The notes under the pieces: generated by a model | What the model was told of the DNA's origin: nothing | Databases searched by the model: none | Seen by the model: only the letters and a program-made list of their open reading frames with translations | From: Sphingomonas sp. | GTDB taxonomy: Bacteria; Pseudomonadota; Alphaproteobacteria; Sphingomonadales; Sphingomonadaceae | Reading direction: 5' to 3' | NCBI RefSeq assembly: GCF_026460985.1 | Contig: NZ_JAPKNM010000019.1 | Span: forward strand, 44,805-108,804 | DNA: 64,000 nt | Program-made: the position numbers and the translations under genes | Shown: one piece after another, positions 43,393 through 51,652 of the stretch | Layout of the letters: each line of letters opens with the position of its first letter | Position numbering within the stretch: the stretch's first letter is position 1

Positions 43393-45372
43393 ATGTCTGA
43401 AGACCTGTTTGCCGCGCCGGGCGTTCCCTCCGGCACCTATGACGCCTCCTCGATCGAAGTGCTGGAAGGGCTCGAGCCCGTCCGGCGGCGGCCGGGCATG
43501 TATATCGGCGGCACCGACGAGCGCGCGCTCCATCACCTCGCCGCCGAGGTGCTCGACAATGCGATGGACGAAGCGGTGGCGGGGCACGCCAACCGCATCG
43601 AGATCGTGCTCGAGGCGGGCAACCGGCTGACGATCGTCGACAACGGCCGCGGCATGCCGATCGATCCGCATCCGAAATTCCCGGACAAGTCCGCGCTCGA
43701 AGTGATCCTCTCGATGCTCCACTCGGGCGGCAAGTTCTCGGGCAAGGCCTATGCGACGAGCGGGGGCCTGCACGGCGTGGGCATCAGCGTCGTCAACGCG
43801 CTCTCGGTCGATACCGTCATCGAAGTGGCGCGGGACAAGCAGCTCTATCGCCAGCGATTCAGCCAGGGGCAGACGCTCGGCCCGCTCGAGCATCTCGGCG
43901 GCACTCCCAACCGGCGCGGCACCTCGGTGGCGTTCACGCCCGACACCGAGATTTTCGGGGAGATGCAGTTCAAGCCCGCCCGGCTCTACAAGCTGGCGCG
44001 CTCCAAGGCCTATCTCTTCGCGGGCGTCGAGATCCGCTGGAAGTGCGATCCCTCGCTCCTCACCGACGAGACGCCGCCCGAGGCGGTGTTCCAGTTCCCC
44101 GGCGGCCTTGCCGACCATTTGAAGGAGCAGATCGCCACCCGCGAATGCGCCACGGCCGAATTCTTCGTCGGGCAGCAGGACTTTCCCGGCGAGAATCAGG
44201 GCCGCGTAGAATGGGCGGTCGCCTGGCCCTTGTGGAGCGACGGCAGCTATAGCTGGTATTGCAACACCATCCCGACCCCCGATGGCGGCAGCCACGAGCA
44301 AGGCCTCCGCCAGGCGCTCACCCGCGGCATCCGCGCCTTCGGCGAGCTGGTCGGCCAGAAAAAGGCCAAGGACATCACCGCCGACGACGTGATGGTCGGC
44401 TCCGAGCTGATGCTCTCGGTGTTCATCCGCGAGCCGCAATTCCAGTCCCAGACCAAGGACCGGCTGACCTCGCCCGAGGCGACCGCTTTGGTCGAGCGCG
44501 CGGTACGCGACCATTTCGACCATTTCCTCTCCGACCATATGGACCGCGGCAAGGCGCTGCTCTCCTACGTCCTCGATCGCATGGACGAGCGCCTCCGCCG
44601 CAAGCAGGAACGCGAGGTCAAGCGCAAGACCGCGACTTCGGCGCGGAAGCTCCGCCTCCCCGGCAAGCTCACCGATTGCGCCGCGGACAGCCCCGAGGGC
44701 ACCGAATTGTTCATCGTCGAGGGCGATTCGGCCGGCGGCTCGGCCAAGCAGGCGCGCGACCGCAAGACGCAGGCGATCCTCCCCATCCGCGGCAAGATCC
44801 TCAACGTCGCCTCGGCGACCTCGGCCAAGATCCTCGCCAACCAGGAGATCGCCGACCTGATCCTCGCGATGGGCTGCGGCACGCGCAAGGACTGCGACCC
44901 CGCCAATCTGCGCTACGAACGCATCATCATCATGACCGACGCCGATGTCGACGGCGCGCACATCGCTACCCTGCTGATGACCTTCTTCTTCCAGGAGATG
45001 CCCGATCTCGTCCGTCGCGGGCACCTCTATCTCGCCCAGCCGCCGCTCTATCGCCTCACCGTGGGCTCGAAGAGCCTCTACGCCCGCGACGACGCGCACC
45101 GGCTCGAGATCGAGGAGACCGCGTTCAAGGGCAAGAAGGTCGAGGTCAGCCGCTTCAAGGGGCTGGGCGAGATGAACCCCAACCAGCTCAAGGAAACCAC
45201 GATGGATCCGGCGACGCGCGGGCTGCTGCGCGTCACGCTGCCGCAGGAATATGAGGAGCGCGCCGGCGTGAAGGACCTGGTCGACCGGCTGATGGGCAAC
45301 AACCCGGCGCACCGCTTCGCCTTCATCCAGGAAAATGCCGCGCGGCTCGACGAGGAAGTCATCGACGCCTGA
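43393..45372 (+). CDS. parE: DNA topoisomerase IV subunit B
   Basis: The 659-residue product has the GHKL ATPase domain (EVLDNAMDEAV, VDNGRGMPID, TSGGLHGVGISVVNALS), a transducer, and the TOPRIM domain (FIVEGDSAGGSAKQ, DADVDGAHIATLL), ending with GEMNPNQLKETTMDP. With ParC it decatenates replicated chromosomes. It is assigned to ParE rather than GyrB by length (650-660 rather than 800) and absence of a GyrB insert. parC is not in the window. Confidence 0.96.
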   Translation: MSEDLFAAPGVPSGTYDASSIEVLEGLEPVRRRPGMYIGGTDERALHHLAAEVLDNAMDEAVAGHANRIEIVLEAGNRLTIVDNGRGMPIDPHPKFPDKSALEVILSMLHSGGKFSGKAYATSGGLHGVGISVVNALSVDTVIEVARDKQLYRQRFSQGQTLGPLEHLGGTPNRRGTSVAFTPDTEIFGEMQFKPARLYKLARSKAYLFAGVEIRWKCDPSLLTDETPPEAVFQFPGGLADHLKEQIATRECATAEFFVGQQDFPGENQGRVEWAVAWPLWSDGSYSWYCNTIPTPDGGSHEQGLRQALTRGIRAFGELVGQKKAKDITADDVMVGSELMLSVFIREPQFQSQTKDRLTSPEATALVERAVRDHFDHFLSDHMDRGKALLSYVLDRMDERLRRKQEREVKRKTATSARKLRLPGKLTDCAADSPEGTELFIVEGDSAGGSAKQARDRKTQAILPIRGKILNVASATSAKILANQEIADLILAMGCGTRKDCDPANLRYERIIIMTDADVDGAHIATLLMTFFFQEMPDLVRRGHLYLAQPPLYRLTVGSKSLYARDDAHRLEIEETAFKGKKVEVSRFKGLGEMNPNQLKETTMDPATRGLLRVTLPQEYEERAGVKDLVDRLMGNNPAHRFAFIQENAARLDEEVIDA

Positions 45373-45385
45373 CCCGGCAAGTCTA

Positions 45386-45511
45386 ATCCTCCCCCGGCAG
45401 GGGGAGGTGGCATGCGAAGTATGACGGAGGGGGAGGAAGCACGACGGCCAGTGGGTCGCTTACCGCCCCCTCCGTCGCCTTCGGCGACACCTCCCCCTGG
45501 CGGGGGAGGAT
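45386..45511. repeat. GC-rich repeat with paired hairpins (GACACCTCCCCCTGG family)
   Basis: The outer arms are ATCCTCCCCCGGCAGGGGGAGG and CCTCCCCCTGGCGGGGGAGGAT. The right side carries GTCGCC-TTC-GGCGAC between CCCCCTCC and ACCTCC. The interior of the element at 9408-9659 has the same flanks with a different stem. It follows parE. Confidence 0.82.
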
Positions 45512-45592
45512 AAGTCAGCCTTCTTTCGATCGCGCTGTAAGAAACTTCCCTCGCGCCCGACTAAACAGGCGAACGGGAGGAAGTGTCACGCG

Positions 45593-46111
45593 ATGCAGGG
45601 CGATCGGAACAGCCAAGGCGCGCTCTATGCCGAAGCCGGCGCCCGGCACGCGCCGGCGATCGCCCGCCTCGCCCGCTCGATCGAGGCCGATCCCGATCAT
45701 GCTCGCGATCTCGAGCAGGAAATCCATCTCGCGCTCTGGCGCAGCCTCGCCGGCTTCGACGGCCGCTGCGCGCTCGCGACCTGGGTCTATCGCGTCGCGC
45801 ACAATGTCGCGGCCAGCCACGTCGCGCGCGGCACCCGCCAGGCGCGGTTGGTCGCGCTCGACGACGAACAATTGCTGGCCGAGGACGATCCCGAAGCCGA
45901 AGTGGGCCACGCCCGCACGATCGAGCGTCTCCACGCGCTGATCCGCCGCCTCCAGCCACCCGACCGCGAAGTGATCCTCCTCTATCTCGAAGGGCTCGAG
46001 GCGCGCGTGATCGCCGAGGTCACCGGCCTCGCCGCGGGCACCGTCGCGGTGAAGGTCCACCGCATCAAGGCGTTGCTCGCGCAGCGTTTCCATTCCGGAG
46101 AAAAGGCATGA
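45593..46111 (+). CDS. ECF-type RNA polymerase sigma factor
   Basis: The 172-residue product has sigma region 2 (ARDLEQEIHLALWRSLAGFDGRCALATWVYRVAHNVAASH) and region 4 (LQPPDREVILLYLEGLEARVIAEVTGLAAGTVAVKVHRIKALL), without regions 1 and 3, so it is an extracytoplasmic-function sigma factor. It is the first gene of a three-gene set with a membrane protein (ATGA overlap) and a beta-lactamase-like protein. An anti-sigma role for the membrane protein is possible but not shown. Confidence 0.93.
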   Translation: MQGDRNSQGALYAEAGARHAPAIARLARSIEADPDHARDLEQEIHLALWRSLAGFDGRCALATWVYRVAHNVAASHVARGTRQARLVALDDEQLLAEDDPEAEVGHARTIERLHALIRRLQPPDREVILLYLEGLEARVIAEVTGLAAGTVAVKVHRIKALLAQRFHSGEKA

Positions 46112-46680
46112 CCGATCCCATTGCCGACCTCTGGACGCAGCAGCATCGCGACGCCGTGCCGCCCGACGCGGAAGCGCTCGCCCGGGCCGATGCGCGCTTC
46201 CGCCGCCGCATCCGGCGGCGCGACGCGATCGAATATGTCGCCGGGCTGCTCGGCGCGAGCGTGTTCGTCGTTGCGGCGATCCAGATCCCCGATTGGGGCG
46301 TCCGCCTCGGCTGCGCCGCGATCATCCTCGGCATGCTGGTCGTGCTGCGCAATCTGTGGCGCCGCCGTCCCAGGGCGCCCGACGCCGCGCTCGGCGCCCC
46401 CAGCCTCGCCTTCTACCGCGCGACTCTCGTCGCCCAGCGCGATGCGGTCGCCAGCGTGTGGCGCTGGTACATCGCGCCGCCCGTTCCCGGCATATTGCTG
46501 CTCCTGCTCGCGATCCTGCGCGTCTCGGCCGAGCACAGGCCGCTCTGGACCGCGATTCTGGCGATGGTCCTCACGGCATTGCCGGTCGTGGTGGTCTTCT
46601 GGGGCATCCATCGCCTCAACCTTGCCGCCGCGCACCGCCTCCAGGGCATGATCGACGCACTCGACCGCGGCGAAGTCTGA
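46108..46680 (+). CDS. Membrane protein coupled to the ECF sigma factor
   Basis: The 190-residue product has a cytosolic N-terminus of about 45 residues, rich in Arg (ADARFRRRIRRRDAIEY), then two paired hydrophobic regions (VAGLLGASVFVVAAIQIP and LGCAAIILGMLVVLRNLW; later VPGILLLLLAILRVS and AILAMVLTALPVVVVFWGIH). It overlaps the sigma stop by ATGA. It has no zinc-finger anti-sigma motif (HxxxCxxC), so an anti-sigma role is only inferred from position. Confidence 0.82.
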   Translation: MTDPIADLWTQQHRDAVPPDAEALARADARFRRRIRRRDAIEYVAGLLGASVFVVAAIQIPDWGVRLGCAAIILGMLVVLRNLWRRRPRAPDAALGAPSLAFYRATLVAQRDAVASVWRWYIAPPVPGILLLLLAILRVSAEHRPLWTAILAMVLTALPVVVVFWGIHRLNLAAAHRLQGMIDALDRGEV

Positions 46681-46712
46681 CGGCTACACTCGCCTCCAAG
46701 GGAGATATCGCG

Positions 46713-48035
46713 ATGCGCATCCTGCTGCCCTGCCTCCTCGCCCTCGTGCCCACCGCGCATGCGCAGACGCCGCCCTCCGTACAGGCCGGGCCGGTGGCGC
46801 CGGCGCCCGCCTTCGAAGCGCGCGCGAAGGAGCTTGCCACGCTCCTTGCCGACACCGCCGGCTATGACGGCTTCTTCTCGCCCGGCTTCCGCGCCGCCGT
46901 CCCGCGCGAGAAGTTCGAGCCGATCACCGCCAGCCTGCGCGACGCGAACGGGCCGATCTCGGGCGTGCGCATCGAGGCGATGGCCACACCCTGGGCCGGC
47001 ACGCTCGAAGTCGATTACCGCGATGCAGTCGTGACCATGACGATGGCGGTCGACGCCGCCGCGCCGCACCAGGTCTCGGGTCTGCGCGTCACCAATATCA
47101 GCAGGCGTGAGAAGAGCCTGGACGAAGTGGCCGCCGCGCTCCGCGCGCTCCACGGCAACACTGGCCTCGCCTTCGCGAAGCTCGGCAGCGGCGCTCCCCA
47201 ATTGCTCCTCCGTCACCAGGAGGACCGCCCCTTCGCGATCGGCTCCGCCTTCAAGCTGGTCATCCTCGCCGAGCTCGTCCGCGCGACCAACGCCGGCGAG
47301 CGCAAATGGGACGATCTGGTCACGCTCGACGGATCCGAGTTGCCCGGCGGCGGCTATACGAGGAAGCCCAAGGGCACGCAGGTGAGCCTGCGCGAGCTCG
47401 CGACGCAGATGATCTCGATCAGCGACAACAGCGCCACCGACATCCTGCTGAGGACGCTGGGCCGCGAGAAGGTCGAGGCGATGCTGCCGGTGGTCGGCGT
47501 CAGGGATCCGGCGCGCAATCGCCCCTTCCTCGCCACGCTCGAGCTGTTCAAGCTGAAGGGGATCGAGGCGAACGACCTCGCCGGCCGCTATCTCGCGCAG
47601 GGCGAGGCCGGCCGCCGCCGCATGCTCGAAGGCGAAGTCGCGAACGTGCCGATGTTGCTGATCAAGCCGAGTCTGTTCCGCGACGGCAAGCCGGTGCTCA
47701 TCGAGCAGCTCGAATGGTTCCTGTCGCCTGCCGATCTCGTGCGCGTGATGGACTGGCTGCGGCGCAACACCGAAGGACCCAAGGGCGCCGATGCGCGCGC
47801 GGTCTTGTCGAAGAGCTCCGGCATCCCGCCGGCCGCCGCCGGCAAGTGGCAATGGGTCGGCTACAAGGGCGGCTCGGAGCCCGGCGTGATCAACATGACG
47901 CTGCTGCTCGAGGCGAAGACCGGGGATTGGTACGTGCTCACCGCCAGCTGGAACGATCCGGCGCAGGCCGTGACGGACGCGCGCTTCGCCAGCCTGATCA
48001 CGCGTGCCGCGGAGCTGGCGGCGCCCGGGCCGTAG
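46713..48035 (+). CDS. Class A beta-lactamase-like serine hydrolase with N-terminal DUF3887-like domain
   Basis: The 440-residue product has a signal peptide (MRILLPCLLALVPTAHAQ), an N-terminal beta domain (about residues 40-130), and a C-terminal serine hydrolase fold. Motifs are SAFK (Ser178, Lys181), SDN (237-239) and YKGG (385-387), matching class A penicillin-binding enzymes. The ExxLN deacylation motif of true class A beta-lactamases is not evident (TLELFKLK stands in that region), so activity on beta-lactams is doubtful. AAGGGAGATATCGCG is the ribosome site. Confidence 0.87.
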   Translation: MRILLPCLLALVPTAHAQTPPSVQAGPVAPAPAFEARAKELATLLADTAGYDGFFSPGFRAAVPREKFEPITASLRDANGPISGVRIEAMATPWAGTLEVDYRDAVVTMTMAVDAAAPHQVSGLRVTNISRREKSLDEVAAALRALHGNTGLAFAKLGSGAPQLLLRHQEDRPFAIGSAFKLVILAELVRATNAGERKWDDLVTLDGSELPGGGYTRKPKGTQVSLRELATQMISISDNSATDILLRTLGREKVEAMLPVVGVRDPARNRPFLATLELFKLKGIEANDLAGRYLAQGEAGRRRMLEGEVANVPMLLIKPSLFRDGKPVLIEQLEWFLSPADLVRVMDWLRRNTEGPKGADARAVLSKSSGIPPAAAGKWQWVGYKGGSEPGVINMTLLLEAKTGDWYVLTASWNDPAQAVTDARFASLITRAAELAAPGP

Positions 48036-48074
48036 CTCGAACACGCAAACAGCGAGGCCGTTCTCGATTGCCTC

Positions 48075-48275
48075 TTCTCCCTCTCCCCTTGTGGGAGAGG
48101 GAGGGAGCCGACGAAGTCGGCGGAAGGAGCATCGGGTAAACAGCGCCCCGCGCTGTTTAGCCCATGCCGGGGGCATGGGCGACCTGATGCTGGGGAGTGA
48201 GACTCAGTCCCCCTCACCCTTCCCACTCGATTTCATCGAACGGGCCCCTTCCTTCTCCCACAAGGGGAGAAGGAG
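48075..48275. repeat. GC-rich repeat with GAA hairpins (CTCCCTCTCCCC family)
   Basis: The left part has a CTCCCTCTCCCC-TTGTG-GGAGAGGGAG hairpin, then GCCGAC-GAA-GTCGGC. The right part has TCGAT-TTC-ATCGA before GGGCCCC and an arm ending CAAGGGGAGAAGGAG. It fills the gap between the beta-lactamase-like gene and the convergent small membrane protein. Related to 52959-53098. Confidence 0.8.
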
Positions 48276-48283
48276 TTTGTCCG

Positions 48284-48538
48284 CTAACTCCGCATCCGCA
48301 GCCGATGGTACGCCGTCCGCGTCGAGATCGCGGCGATCACGATCAGCACGCCGATCCCGAGCACGCCCACGCCCAGCCACAACGGCACGGCGTCGATTCC
48401 CTTGCGCTGTGCCAGCACGAGCAGCGCGCCCGCCAGCGACAGGCCGATGCCCGCCCGCCGCAACCCCAGCGCCACGCCGCGCAGTTCCTGCCGGTAGGCG
48501 GCGCACTGGGCGGGGTCCTTCAGGTCAGGCGGTGCCAT
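48284..48538 (-). CDS. Small two-helix membrane protein
   Basis: The 84-residue product has two hydrophobic segments (GIGLSLAGALLVLAQ and LWLGVGVLGIGVLIVIAAI) after a soluble N-terminus (MAPPDLKDPAQCAAYRQELRGVALGLRR). It overlaps the end of the GNAT gene by 14 bases, so it belongs to the LysR-GNAT transcript. Not recognised. Confidence 0.68.
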   Translation of the reverse strand: MAPPDLKDPAQCAAYRQELRGVALGLRRAGIGLSLAGALLVLAQRKGIDAVPLWLGVGVLGIGVLIVIAAISTRTAYHRLRMRS

Positions 48539-49061
48539 GCCAATCCTCGCGCAGCAGGCCGTAGAGCGTCGTGTCGCGCACGCCGATATGCGTTTCCCAT
48601 TCGGCGCGGAGCACGCCTTCGAGCTTGAAGCCCAGCTTCTCGAGCAGTCCGCGCGATGCCGCATTGTCCGGATCGGTATCGGCGAAGACGCGGCGCTGCC
48701 CCTCGGCGAAGATCCGATCGATCACGCAGCTGACCGCTTCGGCGGCGATCCCGGCTCCCCAATGCGGCCGGGCCAGCATATAGCCGATCTCGCTGACATT
48801 GCCCTGGCGCTTCTCGCCCGCCGCGACGAAGCCGATCGCCAAGTCGTCGCCCTTCAGCGTGATCGCCCAGGTACGCCATTCAGGCGCCTCCTTCGCCAGG
48901 TCCGCACGCGTCTGCTCGATCGAATCGTGCGGCCCGCTCGACCACCAGCGCATCAGCTCGTGATCGGCGAAGGCCGGGTGAAGCGCCTCGGCATCGTCCG
49001 GGCTGCGCGGACGCAGCCGCAGTCGCGCGGTCTCCAGCACGGGGATATCGCGCGGCGTCAC
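48525..49061 (-). CDS. RimJ/RimL-type GNAT acetyltransferase
   Basis: The 178-residue product is of the ribosomal-protein-type GNAT class: LETARLRLRPRSPDDAEALHPAFADHELMRWW, EIGYMLARPHWGAGIAAEAVSCVIDRIFAEG, and ADTDPDNAASRGLLEKLGFKLEGVLRA, all diagnostic. The GTG start at 49061 overlaps the LysR stop (GTGA). The target is unknown. Confidence 0.9.
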   Translation of the reverse strand: MTPRDIPVLETARLRLRPRSPDDAEALHPAFADHELMRWWSSGPHDSIEQTRADLAKEAPEWRTWAITLKGDDLAIGFVAAGEKRQGNVSEIGYMLARPHWGAGIAAEAVSCVIDRIFAEGQRRVFADTDPDNAASRGLLEKLGFKLEGVLRAEWETHIGVRDTTLYGLLREDWHGTA

Positions 49062-49849
49062 GATGCCAGCGCGTCGACCAGCGCCTTGACCTTCTTCTGC
49101 CGCCATTGCGGCAGCGGCGCGACCAGCCAATAGCCGAGCCGCGACGATTTGGGCTCGCCCAGCGTCACCACCCGCCCGGCGGCGATGTCGGCGCGGGCGA
49201 TGAGCTCGGGCACCGTCGCGCGGCCCAGCCCCTCGGCCGCCGCGTCGAGCGCGAGCCCCGCATCGGCAACGCGGACCAGCGATCCCGCATCCTCGGCCAG
49301 GCAGCCGGCCCAGGCGATCGGCGTGTCGGCGCCGCCGCCCGGCCGCTCGACGGTGACCATGCCGTCGCTCTCCAGCGCCTCGCCCTCATGCTCGCCGGGG
49401 CCCTCGCCCCAGCGGATGGCGAGGTCGAGATTGGCCTCGGTGAAGTCGAGCGCCTCGTCGGCGGGCACGAGCATGAAGCGCAATTCGCCGTCGGCGCGCG
49501 CGATCTCGGCGAGCCGCGGCATCAGCCATTTGGCGGTCAGGTCGCGCGGCGCCGCGATGGTCAGCGACTTGGACGACTGCCCCGCCTGCATCGCGCGCAC
49601 CGATTCCTCGAACTGGAGGAACCCCGCGCGCAGCGCCGCGAGCCCCGCCTCGGCCTCGGGGGTCAGCTCGAGCCCCTTGGTCGTGCGGCGGAAGAGCACC
49701 ACGCCCAGAGTGTCCTCCAGCGCGCGGATCTGCTGGCCCACCGCGGCGGGCGTCACCGCCAGCTCGTCGGCGGCGCGGGTGAAGGAAAGGTGCCGCGCGG
49801 CAGCGTCGAGCACGCGCAGGCCGTTGAGGGGGAGATGGGTCCGCTTCAT
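49058..49849 (-). CDS. LysR-family transcriptional regulator
   Basis: The 263-residue product has the N-terminal winged helix (LPLNGLRVLDAAARHLSFTRAADELAVTPAAVGQQIRALEDTLGVVLFRRTTKGLELTPEAEAG), closest to the GcvA branch, and a somewhat short effector-binding domain (residues about 90-263, against 300 in total for most LysR proteins). Downstream genes are a GNAT and a membrane protein, coupled by GTGA, which might be its targets. Confidence 0.9.
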   Translation of the reverse strand: MKRTHLPLNGLRVLDAAARHLSFTRAADELAVTPAAVGQQIRALEDTLGVVLFRRTTKGLELTPEAEAGLAALRAGFLQFEESVRAMQAGQSSKSLTIAAPRDLTAKWLMPRLAEIARADGELRFMLVPADEALDFTEANLDLAIRWGEGPGEHEGEALESDGMVTVERPGGGADTPIAWAGCLAEDAGSLVRVADAGLALDAAAEGLGRATVPELIARADIAAGRVVTLGEPKSSRLGYWLVAPLPQWRQKKVKALVDALAS

Positions 49850-49873
49850 GCCCGCGCTCCCTTTTCAAAAGCC

Positions 49874-49952
49874 GTCACCCCGGCGAAAGCCGGGGCCTCA
49901 GGCCACAAGCGCGACGCCCGAGGCACGCGGTCCCGGCTTTCGCCGGGATGAC
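49874..49952. repeat. REPIN-like inverted pair 4 (variant)
   Basis: The left half GTCACCCCGGCGAAAGCCGGGG is mirrored by TCCCGGCTTTCGCCGGGATGAC, with a shorter spacer. The core is GCGAAAGC, but the stem is CCCCGG/CCGGGG on the left and CCCGG/CCGGG on the right: again different bases, still paired. It lies between LysR and apaG. Confidence 0.82.
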
Positions 49953-49964
49953 GGTCCATCCTGA

Positions 49965-50363
49965 TCATCCCGTCACCGCCGGCGCAACCAGCGCGAATTT
50001 TGGGATCGCCACGTCGAACGCCGCGCCGTCCTCGCCGATCATGTGATAGCTGCCCTGCATATATCCCGTCGGCGTCGAGAGCGGGCAGCCCGAGACATAG
50101 TCGAAGCTCGCGCCCGGCTCGATCATCGGTTGCTCGCCCACCACGCCCTCGCCTTCCACCGAATGCCGCGCGCCGCGCCCGTCGGTGATCACCCAGTGGC
50201 GGGTGAGCAGTTGGACGGTGAACGGCCCATTGTTCTCGATGCGGATATGATAGGCCCAGAACCAGCGGCCGCGCTGCGGCTCGGACTGTTCGGGCAGATA
50301 GGAGACGGAGACGCGCACCACGATGCCGCGGGTCTCGGCCTCGTCGGTGAACAGCGCCTTCAT
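49965..50363 (-). CDS. apaG: ApaG (Co2+/Mg2+ efflux-linked protein)
   Basis: The 132-residue product is a full ApaG domain: TRGIVVRVSVSYLPEQSEPQRGRWFWAYHIRIENNG, LLTRHWVITDG, VVGEQPMIEPGASFDYVSGCPLSTPTGYMQGSYHMI. The fold is a fibronectin-type beta sandwich. Its ATG shares one base with the metZ stop. The cellular role is not established. Confidence 0.96.
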   Translation of the reverse strand: MKALFTDEAETRGIVVRVSVSYLPEQSEPQRGRWFWAYHIRIENNGPFTVQLLTRHWVITDGRGARHSVEGEGVVGEQPMIEPGASFDYVSGCPLSTPTGYMQGSYHMIGEDGAAFDVAIPKFALVAPAVTG

Positions 50364-51568
50364 CACAGGCCGGCGCGTCCCAGGGCCTGGTCGAGATCGG
50401 CGATCAGGTCCTCGGGATCCTCGAGCCCGACATTGAGGCGCAGCATGCCTTCGGTGACGCCCATCTCGATCCTCTTCTCCTCGGCGACGCCCGAATGCGT
50501 CGTCGACGAAGGATGCGTCATCAGCGAGCGCGAGTCGCCGATATTGTTCGAGATGTCGATCAGTTCGAGCGCGTCGAGCAGCGCATGCGCCTGGCTGCGG
50601 CCCTCGACCTCGAACGAGAAGATCGGGCCGGCATCGTCCATCTGCCGGGTGAACAGATTGTGCTGCGGATGGCTGGGCAACGCCGGGAAGTTGATCCTGG
50701 GCACGCGGCCTTCGAGGAAGCGCCCCACCTTGAGCGCGTTCGCGCTCTGCCGGCGGATGCGCAGGTCGAGCGTCTCGAGCCCCTTCAACACCACCCAGGC
50801 GTTGAACGGGCTCAGCGTCGGCCCGGTGTTGCGCGTGAAGGGCAGCAGCGTGTTGTTGATGAAATCCTCGCTGCCGGCGACCGCGCCCGCGAGCACGCGT
50901 CCCTGCCCGTCCATCATCTTGGTCGCCGAATAGGCCACGACGTCGGCGCCATAGTCCATCGGCCGCTGGAGCGCGGGGGTGGCGAAGGCATTGTCGACCA
51001 CCGTCGTGATCCCGCGCGCCTTCGCGATGCCGCACACCGCCTCGAGATCGACCACGTCCATCGTCGGGTTGGCGGGGGTCTCGAAGAAGAAGACCTTGGT
51101 GTTCGGCCGGACCGCGTCCGCGAATTGCTGCGGATCGCGCGCGTCGACGATCGTGGTCTCGATCCCGAACTTGGGCAGCAAGGTGTCGGTCAGCCAGCGG
51201 CACGAGCCGAAGGCGGCACGCCCGCCGACCAGATGGTCGCCCGCTTCGAGCTGGCAGAGCAAAGCCGCGGTCATCGCCGCCATGCCCGACGCCATCGTCC
51301 GGCACGCCTCGGCGCCTTCGAGCAATGCGATCCGCTCCTCGAGCATCTGCACCGTCGGGTTCTGGAGGCGCGAATAGGTCATGCCCTGCTGCTCGCCCGC
51401 GAACCGCGCCGCGGCGTCGCCCGCGCAATCATAGGCATAGCCGGAGGTGAGGAAGAGCGCCTCGCTGGTCTCGCCGAATTCCGATCGCATCGTGCCGCCG
51501 CGGATCGCCTGGGTTGCGGGCTTCCAGTTGCGGGTGACGCTACGGTCCTGACCTGTACGACGCTTCAT
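50363..51568 (-). CDS. metZ: O-succinylhomoserine sulfhydrylase
   Basis: The 401-residue PLP enzyme makes homocysteine from O-succinylhomoserine and sulfide, for methionine. The PLP Lys217 lies in YSATKMMDGQGRVLAG, with YSRLQNPTVQMLEERIALLEGAEA and FVETPANPT-type (FFETPANPTMD) blocks. The GQGRV signature is typical of MetZ rather than MetB. The start at 51568 fits the family N-terminus. No SAM riboswitch is recognised upstream. Confidence 0.94.
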   Translation of the reverse strand: MKRRTGQDRSVTRNWKPATQAIRGGTMRSEFGETSEALFLTSGYAYDCAGDAAARFAGEQQGMTYSRLQNPTVQMLEERIALLEGAEACRTMASGMAAMTAALLCQLEAGDHLVGGRAAFGSCRWLTDTLLPKFGIETTIVDARDPQQFADAVRPNTKVFFFETPANPTMDVVDLEAVCGIAKARGITTVVDNAFATPALQRPMDYGADVVAYSATKMMDGQGRVLAGAVAGSEDFINNTLLPFTRNTGPTLSPFNAWVVLKGLETLDLRIRRQSANALKVGRFLEGRVPRINFPALPSHPQHNLFTRQMDDAGPIFSFEVEGRSQAHALLDALELIDISNNIGDSRSLMTHPSSTTHSGVAEEKRIEMGVTEGMLRLNVGLEDPEDLIADLDQALGRAGL

Positions 51569-51652
51569 GGTTTCGCTTTGCAAGGGGGAAGCGGCTGTCG
51601 TCAACCTCCCCCTCCCTTTCGGGCCGGGAAGCAACAGGCTATCCAGCCCGCC

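Noticed and set aside
46713..48035. Call as a true beta-lactamase resistance gene
   Set aside because: The ExxLN deacylation motif is not evident and an extra N-terminal domain is present; only the serine hydrolase fold is claimed.
51569..51652. SAM-II or related riboswitch before metZ
   Set aside because: metZ is often under such control in alphaproteobacteria, but the gap is only 84 bases and lacks the U-rich loop and stem order of SAM-II; only a weak CGCTT/AAGCG hairpin is seen.
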